DNA from: a virus
Strand: one strand, 5' to 3'
Virus record (IMG/VR): IMGVR_UViG_3300017730_000044
Coordinates: 1-32,660 of that record
DNA length: 32,660 nt
Shown here: in pieces, positions 22,574-30,100 of the stretch
Numbering within the stretch: the stretch's first letter is position 1
Layout of the letters: every line of letters begins with the position of its first letter
Program-made: the position numbers and the translations under genes
The notes under the pieces: generated by a model
The model's input: the letters and a program-made list of their open reading frames with translations, nothing else
Database searches by the model: none
What the model was told of the DNA's origin: nothing

Positions 22574-23523
22574 TGATAGATCAAAACAAATTAATATATC
22601 TGATTGACAGAACGATAGGTTCTAAAGGTCAGAAGCTTAAAAAACAAAATGAGTATATGTATTGGTCACCCTTTACTTCTCATCACAAACCAAAATTACA
22701 AATCAATATCATTACTCAAAAATGGCATTGTTGGATTAGTAATCAAGGCGGTCATAAGCTATATCAGTTATTTAAGAAGGTAAATGCTACTTACGAACAG
22801 CTAACAGAGTTACGAGAAATTGTAGGAGATACTCGGCCACTATCATCAAATAATGAGAAAGTCAAGGAAAAAGTTTGTGTATTACCAAAAGAATTTTTAT
22901 CATTAGAACATAAACATTCTTCTACGGCATATAAACACTCGATGTTATATTTGAATAGGAGAGGAATAACTCGTGAAGATATATTAAAATATGGTATTGG
23001 TTATTGTGAAGAAGGAATGTACACAAATAGAATTATTATTCCATCATATGATGGTAATGGACAATTAAATTTCTTTGTAGGTAGAGATATATTTGAAAGT
23101 AAAATGAAATATAGAAACTCTCCCACACAAAAAGATATCATAGGATTTGATTTATTCATCAATTGGGATGAACCAATAGTACTTTGTGAAGGTCCTTTTG
23201 ATGCTATTGCCATCAAAAGAAACGCCATTCCATTGTTTGGTAAAACCATATTACCAAAATTAAAATTAAAAATTATAGAGAAAAAAGTAAAAACTATATA
23301 TATATCATTAGACACGGACGCAATAGGAGATGCAATGAAGATGGTTGAAGATTTCATGAATCATAATATTGACGTCTACTTTGTTAAACTAACGGAGAAG
23401 GACCCATCGGATTTAGGATTTGAAAAAGTTACAAAACTTCTTAAAGAAACTGATAAGATGAGGTTTTCAGATTTGATGAGGATGAAATTAAATGGTAGAA
23501 CAAGAAAATATATGGAAATTTAA
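22573..23523 (+). CDS. gp61: DnaG-type DNA primase with degenerate zinc ribbon
   Basis: 316 residues; ATG shares one base with the previous stop. The N-terminal domain keeps the phage primase frame (YMYWSPFTSHHKPKLQINII, then QKWHCW), but the two CxxC pairs are S32-x2-T35 and C53-x2-S56: three of four zinc cysteines are gone. The TOPRIM part has PIVLCEGPFDAIAIK with Glu206 and SLDTDAIGDAM with Asp247 and Asp249, the metal-binding acidic residues, intact. Primase makes RNA primers at the phage fork with the helicase. The C-terminal ~30 residues overlap the next small gene by 32 nt. Without the zinc ribbon, template recognition may differ. Confident in the family, less in full activity. Confidence 0.85.
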   Translation: MIDQNKLIYLIDRTIGSKGQKLKKQNEYMYWSPFTSHHKPKLQINIITQKWHCWISNQGGHKLYQLFKKVNATYEQLTELREIVGDTRPLSSNNEKVKEKVCVLPKEFLSLEHKHSSTAYKHSMLYLNRRGITREDILKYGIGYCEEGMYTNRIIIPSYDGNGQLNFFVGRDIFESKMKYRNSPTQKDIIGFDLFINWDEPIVLCEGPFDAIAIKRNAIPLFGKTILPKLKLKIIEKKVKTIYISLDTDAIGDAMKMVEDFMNHNIDVYFVKLTEKDPSDLGFEKVTKLLKETDKMRFSDLMRMKLNGRTRKYMEI

Positions 23524-23713
23524 TGATGAAGAATGGAAGATTCATATTAGTGATGAATCGTTGAAGGTAAAAGTGCAAGAAAAATTTAATATTGAGAAAC
23601 CAGGTACTATTTATTATGGTAATGGTAATTTTCAAGAAGAAACATCTTGGGATTTAATTATTCCTAATGCTCTCATAAACAAAGTAAACAAGTACATCAA
23701 GGATAATAGTTGA
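23492..23713 (+). CDS. Hypothetical small protein between primase and Mre11/Rad50
   Basis: 73 residues in a different frame from the primase, starting 32 nt before the primase stop and ending 4 nt into the TTG start of the next gene. Sequence is mixed and acidic (WKFNDEEWKIHISDESLKVK, residues 8-27; SWDLIIPNALINKVNKYIKD near the end). No family recognised. The 4-nt overlap at both the logic of spacing and the AAGGA ribosome site inside its end indicate coupling to the next gene. Confidence 0.65.
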   Translation: MVEQENIWKFNDEEWKIHISDESLKVKVQEKFNIEKPGTIYYGNGNFQEETSWDLIIPNALINKVNKYIKDNS

Positions 23714-26700
23714 TAAAAAATGTTGTAAAAGTTCCTTTTCGAAAACTTAAACACATACATCACATATCGGATATTCAAATCCGAAATCTTAAGCGACATA
23801 CAGAATACGAAGAAGTATTCAATCGTCTTTATGAAAAGGTCAAAGAAAACAAAGACAATGCTGTTGCTTATATAGGTGGTGATATAGCACACTCAAAAAC
23901 AGAGATGTCACCTGAATTGGTAGACCAACTCTCAAGGTTATTTAAGAATCTATCTGATATAGTACCGACAATAATTATTGCTGGTAATCACGATTGTAAT
24001 CTAAACAATCGTTCTCGGATGGATGTACTCACTCCAATAGTACAGAATTTAAATCATCCTAATTTACACTACCTCAAAGATAGTGGTATCTATACTTGTG
24101 CCGATGTACAATTCGTAGTATGGGATTGTTGGACAGATGAAAAAGATTTTATCACTGCCGACCAAGTTGAAGGTGATACTAAGATTGTATTGTTTCATGG
24201 AACGGTAGATAAATGTGAAACTGATTTAGGATTCAATTTACCTTCTGATGTCAAGATTCATAAGTTTGATGGATATGATATGGGATTACTTGGTGATATT
24301 CATAAACGTCAACATCTTAACAAAGAGGGAACTATATCTTATTGTGGTTCATTGGTTCAACAGAATCATGGTGAAGGATTAGATCACGGATACTTGTTAT
24401 GGGATGTTCCAAAGAGAAAATCTACATATATTCAAGTACCAAACGATTATGGTTATTACACAATAGACATCAAAGATGGTAAGTTTCCTGATTGTCCTGA
24501 TATGCCCAAAAAGGCCAGGTTAAGAGTAAGGGTATCTGATACCGACTCTGTACAATTAAAGAAGGCCTTGAGTGTAATACAGACCAAATATGGTATAAAG
24601 GAGATAGCTGTTAATCGTACAGATAGATTGACAGAAAGAGTTCGTGATGGACAAATTGTTGATGTTGGAGATGTTCAGAATCCAGAATATCAATATGAGT
24701 TAATTGAGGATTACATTGGTAGAAATCATATTGTAGATGAAAAAACATTATTAAAAATTAAAGAAATAAATGATGATTTAAATAGAAACTTACCAGCGGA
24801 AGAAATATCTCGTAATGTGTTTTGGAAGATAAAGAAATTTGAATGGTCGAATATGTTTAGTTATGGAGAAGATAATGTAGTGGACTTCACAAAACTAAAT
24901 GGTATCATTGGAATGTTTGCACCAAACGCAAGTGGTAAATCAGCATTATTAGATTCACTTTCATTCTGTTTGTTTGATACATCGGCAAGAGCATTTAAGG
25001 CCGATAGGGTTATCAATAATAAAAAAGGTAGTTTTAGTTGTAAGGTAAATTTTGAAATAAACGAAACAGATTATTTTATTGAAAGAAAAGGTAAACGATT
25101 AAGTAATGGACACGTCAAAGTTAATGTAGAGTTTTGGATGTTAGATGATGCAGGTGATATTGTTTCTTTAAATGGTGATCAACGAAGAACTACAAACTAC
25201 GCTATAAAAAAGGTTATTGGTTCTTATGAAGATTTTGTTTTAACTGCACTTTCTCTACAAAACAATTCTACGGTATTCATAGACAAGACTCAAAAGGAAA
25301 GAAAAGATTTATTGGCTCAGTTTATGGGTATGGGAATCTTTGATAGACTTTATACAAGTGCTAATGATAATATATCTGATATAACTGCTTTATTGAGAGA
25401 CTTTAACAAGACAGATTATGATGTTGATTTAGCTGATATTGATAAAAGTGATACTCAATATAAGGAAGTACAAGTAGATTTAAGAAGTCAAAAGAAAAGT
25501 CTTACCGATAGGAAGAAAGAATTGACAACTCAGACATTTAAATTAACCAAGAAGTTAAGGCCTGTTGATGAATCAGTTACTAATATCAAGAAGTTAGAAA
25601 ATGATAGGTTAGAATCTGAAAATTCTCTTGATTCAATAGATACAAGATTAGGTTCACTCGAATCCACAAAGGAAGAAAATAAAACTAAACTTACAGAATT
25701 TAAAAATAGAATACAAACTTATACCGAATCAAATATAAATCAACTATACACCGACCTTTCTGAATTAGAAGTTCAACAAACGGAAAGTCAAATTGAGATT
25801 GATAAGTTAAAAATAGAAGTTCGTTCTAAATTAGATAAAATTGATAAGTTAGGTAATTTAGAATGGGATGAGGATTGTGATTTTTGTATGAGTAATCCAT
25901 TTACATTAGATGCCATAGATACAAAAGAAAAACTAAACGAAGATAAAGTATTGGCTGGTCAATTTGTTAGTTCGTTAGATTCAATTGTAAATAAGATTGA
26001 TGAACTTGGTAATGTAAAAAATGATAAATTAGATTATGACAACACCATAGAAAAATTGAAGAATGTTGAAATTAATCAAAACAAATTAGAATCAGAAGAA
26101 GTGTTATTAACCGAGAGAAAAAAACATACCCTTTCTCAGATAGCAATTCAAGAAGATAAGATTGAAAAGTATCATGAGAGTAAGAATGACATCGTTTACA
26201 ATAAACAAATAGAAGAAGAAATAGAAAGTCTTAAAAATTCTATTGATGATTTAGATTATCAAGTCGATACAATAGATAAGAAGATACAAACTATTCATGG
26301 TGAGATACAGATTAACGCTACCAAAAAGAAAACTATTATGGAAACAATGAAACGTGTTCAAGATTTAGAAACAGAACACGAAGCTTACAAGTATTATCTT
26401 GACTCTATTAAACGAGATGGTATTCCCTACGAGTTAATAGAAAAGGCCTTACCTACAATTGAGGGTGAGGTTAATGATATATTGGCTCAAATGGTAGACT
26501 TTGGTATTGTGTTAGAAATGGATGGTAAGAATATCAATACATATCTAGCCTATGATGATGACAACGTGTGGCCTTTAGAATTATCAAGTGGTATGGAACG
26601 ATTCATATCAAGTCTTGCAATGAGAGTTGGTTTGATTAATGTTTGTAATTTACCACGGGCTAACTTTTTAGCCATTGATGAAGGTTTTGGAAACATGGAT

Positions 26701-26859
26701 TCTGATAATCTTAACTCTATTTATATGCTGTTTCAATATTTAAAATCTCAATTCCAATTTGCATTTGTAGTATCTCATATAGAATCTATGAGAGATACCG
26801 TGGATTCACTTCTTGAAATATCAAAAATTGATGGATTTAGTAATGTGGACTTTAATTAG
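23710..26859 (+). CDS. gp47-gp46: Fused Mre11 nuclease-Rad50 ATPase (gp47-gp46 in one protein)
   Basis: 1049 residues from a TTG start (AAGGA 6 nt upstream; no nearby ATG), overlapping the previous stop by 4 nt. Residues about 12-345 are the Mre11/SbcD phosphoesterase: D21-I-Q23, GGD at 56-58, GNHD 92-95, FHG and GDIH 195-198. Residues 380 on are the Rad50/SbcC ATPase: Walker A GMFAPNASGKS 401-411, a long coiled coil with a zinc-hook CDFC at 723-726, signature LSSGMERF from 958, Walker B FLAIDEGFG with Asp990-Glu991. In T4 these are two genes (47 and 46) that make a DNA-end resection complex for recombination-dependent replication. Motif I has Gln23 in place of the usual His. No frameshift is needed: the frame is continuous. 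Confidence 0.9.
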   Translation: MIKNVVKVPFRKLKHIHHISDIQIRNLKRHTEYEEVFNRLYEKVKENKDNAVAYIGGDIAHSKTEMSPELVDQLSRLFKNLSDIVPTIIIAGNHDCNLNNRSRMDVLTPIVQNLNHPNLHYLKDSGIYTCADVQFVVWDCWTDEKDFITADQVEGDTKIVLFHGTVDKCETDLGFNLPSDVKIHKFDGYDMGLLGDIHKRQHLNKEGTISYCGSLVQQNHGEGLDHGYLLWDVPKRKSTYIQVPNDYGYYTIDIKDGKFPDCPDMPKKARLRVRVSDTDSVQLKKALSVIQTKYGIKEIAVNRTDRLTERVRDGQIVDVGDVQNPEYQYELIEDYIGRNHIVDEKTLLKIKEINDDLNRNLPAEEISRNVFWKIKKFEWSNMFSYGEDNVVDFTKLNGIIGMFAPNASGKSALLDSLSFCLFDTSARAFKADRVINNKKGSFSCKVNFEINETDYFIERKGKRLSNGHVKVNVEFWMLDDAGDIVSLNGDQRRTTNYAIKKVIGSYEDFVLTALSLQNNSTVFIDKTQKERKDLLAQFMGMGIFDRLYTSANDNISDITALLRDFNKTDYDVDLADIDKSDTQYKEVQVDLRSQKKSLTDRKKELTTQTFKLTKKLRPVDESVTNIKKLENDRLESENSLDSIDTRLGSLESTKEENKTKLTEFKNRIQTYTESNINQLYTDLSELEVQQTESQIEIDKLKIEVRSKLDKIDKLGNLEWDEDCDFCMSNPFTLDAIDTKEKLNEDKVLAGQFVSSLDSIVNKIDELGNVKNDKLDYDNTIEKLKNVEINQNKLESEEVLLTERKKHTLSQIAIQEDKIEKYHESKNDIVYNKQIEEEIESLKNSIDDLDYQVDTIDKKIQTIHGEIQINATKKKTIMETMKRVQDLETEHEAYKYYLDSIKRDGIPYELIEKALPTIEGEVNDILAQMVDFGIVLEMDGKNINTYLAYDDDNVWPLELSSGMERFISSLAMRVGLINVCNLPRANFLAIDEGFGNMDSDNLNSIYMLFQYLKSQFQFAFVVSHIESMRDTVDSLLEISKIDGFSNVDFN

Positions 26860-27025
26860 AATATAAAACATTTTTTGGGGCGGGACGACCTTCTCGTTCT
26901 CGTTTTAAATTTAAAATATATTGATTGATAAGGGCGGACATAGTAGTATGTTCGTCCTTTGAGTGCAATCGAAACCAACCGATTAAATCTTTATCTATCG
27001 TAAAAGATACTTTTTCTTTTTTCAT
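26852..27025 (-). CDS. Ribbon-helix-helix DNA-binding protein
   Basis: 57 residues from the ATG at 27025-27023. A longer reading from 27040 (62 residues) is possible, but GGAG sits 9 nt before the inner ATG and lies inside the longer form, so the inner start is preferred. VSFTIDKDLIGWFRL is the beta strand and first helix, and HTTMSALINQYILNLK the second helix, of an Arc/CopG-like fold. The 3' end overlaps the Rad50 stop by 8 nt. It is the only clear - strand gene in the window. Probably a dimeric repressor; an adjacent ATATTTAT pair could be its operator. Confidence 0.72.
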   Translation of the reverse strand: MKKEKVSFTIDKDLIGWFRLHSKDEHTTMSALINQYILNLKREREGRPAPKNVLYSN

Positions 27026-27054
27026 ACTGATATTCTCCATATTTTATACCGACA

Positions 27055-27062
27055 ATAAATAT
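27055..27062 (-). promoter_or_regulatory. ATATTTAT box for the - strand regulator
   Basis: On the + strand this reads ATAAATAT; on the - strand it is the same octamer as at the + strand units, 29 nt before the ATG at 27025. Its flipped orientation in step with its gene is the best sign the box is directional. With 27081-27088 it also forms an 18-nt-spaced inverted pair. Confidence 0.45.
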
Positions 27063-27080
27063 TAAGAATTTTTGCATTTG

Positions 27081-27088
27081 ATATTTAT
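27081..27088 (+). promoter_or_regulatory. ATATTTAT box upstream of the fibre gene
   Basis: Octamer 27 nt before the ATG at 27116, followed by CGGAG as ribosome site. Lies in the 90-nt divergent gap opposite the - strand copy. Likely promoter core or regulator site for the fibre gene. Confidence 0.45.
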
Positions 27089-27115
27089 AAATGAATAAAT
27101 CTATTCGGAGAACAA

Positions 27116-30100
27116 ATGGCAATACTTAGAAGATATAACAAATATCAAGGATTAAAGGATATCGATGTCCTTATTGAAGATGATGCGCCAATCTCACAAT
27201 ATTTTAATGTTGCAGAAGTTCCAGATATTATCTCACAAGGTCGTAGTTCATTTTTAGTTGGTGGTTCATCATTATTAAAAAATGGTGTAGAGTTAAAATT
27301 TGAATTAATAAATGATGCTACTGGTAAAACTATTTATTTAGAACCAGTTTCAAATTATCTTGAAGGTGATGCCCGTAGAATATCAGTTGAAATATATGAT
27401 GACGCCGAAACCTTTGGTGATGCCACTTTATATTGTCTTGGTGAATTAAACCCAAATGAAGTAGATGTACCAGCCGAATGGAGAGATATTTATAATGTTC
27501 GTTGGTATCGAAAAATTTATATTAGTGGTGCGGGTACAAATTCAGAACCAATATATTTTTATAATCAACCATCCATGTGGGTTGGAGAAATAGTAAAAGG
27601 TTTTGTAGAAACATCGTTTCCGACTGGTTCAGTACAGCAAACTGGAGAAGTTAGTGGAGAACCATTACCAGGAACAGAAGGTACAAATCCATCAACTGAA
27701 GAAGTAAGTAGTATAAAGGTTTTACAAAAGGGATTTAAATCTAAAGTATTTGGTGGTGGTGGAAAAAATGCTGGTGTTAGTCGTAGAGGTAGAAAGGCAA
27801 GACGAGCCTCTCCTGAAGTTGATAAATTTAGTTTCTCCATTGAAGATGAAACATCAAAGTCTGATGTAAGACACGTTGGTGCAACATTTAAAGTAAACAA
27901 TCCCCAACCTGCAGAGTCATTTGAATTAGAATCATATCATGAAGTTCCAACTATATATGAAACGGATATTGTAGATGTAAAAACTGATAAACAATTAGTT
28001 CCTGCAAAAGAATTTGTTATAACGGATACAAGATTTCCTGAAGATGATGAAAGACGAAAGGTAATAGTTCCTTTAGCAAAGTCGCCATATACGATGTCGT
28101 TTCAACCAGCACCTACTCATTCAGTAAGTACGGTTAATTTCCGTTCTTTTGCAGATGTAAGAATATCTAAAATGAGAACATTTAGTGGTGATGTTCATAG
28201 AGTAAAATTATATGCAAAAAACAAAGATGCGTTTGGTGATTTTGAATTAATAGCAGACACTCCAATAGAAAGTCCTGAAATATTATTTGATGTATTTAGT
28301 TCGGCTGGTTCAAAAAGAATTGGTTATTTTAATGACCAAAGTACACTTGATGATTATTGGAGTAGTGCATCAAATACTACTGCATCTTTAAATTCTACAT
28401 ATGTTCTTGATTCTGTTCATATATCTGGTTCAAATAGTCAACCTAATGAATTATTAAAATTTCAAATTACAGGATCAAGACCGATAGAATTTTATAAAGG
28501 TATTGATTATTCAATTAGGGCAAGAATAATTGGAGAGGCAGGTCCTAAATCTTTTACCGATGGAGAAGCATTAACTTCATTTGGTGAACTTGGTATTTTC
28601 TTATCGGGTTCATCTTTTGAAACTAATCACAATTTTGGTAATGAATATGGATTTCAATTAACACCACCCGGAGAAAGCACTCCTGGTTCATTAACCATTG
28701 AATCAGTAGATGGTCCTGGTTTAAAAGATTTTGGAATAGTAGAGGAAGTTTTTACACCACTTCGTAATGGTGAAGATAATGTTTTACAATTTGGTATTCC
28801 AGCTGGTAATTTTTATATATCTGATATTTCTATAACACCAGTAGCAGATACAGGATTTTCACCTGATTGGATTAAAATAGTAGCTCCTGTTCCACCATTT
28901 TCACAAGAAAGGCCTGATGATTATGAATTTATGGCAGAGTTTTATGATGTAAATAATAATGTAGCCGATACCGTAACTCATGTTAGTGCATCTACTTTTG
29001 TGGGGGCAAATAATTACATAGTTGGTTCTGATAATGTATTAAGTGGTTCTATGTTTATTGGAAGTGCAATTGGTAGTGGTATAGAAATGGCTGGAGTTAG
29101 TTCAGGATTTATTCGTAGTATAGGATACAAAGGATTTACAAGTGCGTCCGCATACCCAACTCAAGGTCCTGGATTCTTAATGTATAGTGGTTCTGTATTA
29201 ACTGATGTAACAGATGATTATAGTAATGGTGGAATTGGATTAGAATTAGTAGGTCATAGTGGTAGTTATCTTAGATTTCGAACTAATCCAAGTGAACTTG
29301 ATATAAGAACCGATGCATTCTTTATAGGACAAGAACCACTTCAATATATTAGTGGTTCGGAAGGTAATATAGAAATTAGTTCTTCATTATTTCATCTCGA
29401 TCCTAAAAATGAACGATTAGTAATTGGTGCAGATGCTACAATTAATGCTGATTTAACAGTAAATAATATACGAACACCTGCACAAATAGGTGGAGCTCCA
29501 TCTACATTTGCAAATGCATCTGCTTCTATAACTTCACAAGGTAATGTGGTATTTAGGTCGGGTTCTATTGCAAATTGGAAAATATTTGGTAGTAAACTAT
29601 CAGGTTCAAACGCCACATTAGATGCCGATGGGGCAGCATTATATATGTCTGATAAAGGACCTAATACTGATAATTCCGCGACATTTGATATTCAAAGGGA
29701 TGAGTATTATATTGACTTTACACCTGCAGACCAAGGTAACGACAGAAATTATTATGTTAAGTTTGGTCCTAATTTTGCAGTAGATAGTGATGGAGTTTTA
29801 ATTGCTAGTGGGGCAGTATTTGAAGGGCAAATAACTGCTTCTACTGGATTAATTGGTGGAGCAAGTATAGAAAGTGCATCTTTAGCCTATTCACCATTTT
29901 GGAGAATATCCTCATCAGCAGACCAAACTGATCCTACATCGTTTATTTCATCAAGTGAATTTAAAGTATCGGCTGGTGGATTAGTTACGGGTTCTGCCAT
30001 CTTATTAGGTGATAAAGGTGGTGGAAATTATTTACAATTCATAGATGATACTTTGACGGTTGAAGGTAATATTACGGTTAATAGTATTAAGACACCTGCT

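Noticed and set aside
26860-26885. Terminator between the convergent Rad50 and regulator genes
   Set aside because: The T-run and G-run near 26870 have no preceding stem on either strand, and the two genes overlap here.
1795-27088. T4 late promoters (TATAAATA) in the usual orientation
   Set aside because: The recurrent box reads ATATTTAT on the coding strand, so the T4 consensus would face the wrong way; described as a separate motif.
27565-27900. Open frame of 111 codons on the - strand
   Set aside because: Lies wholly inside the continuous + strand fibre frame, has Pro-rich antisense composition and no ribosome site.
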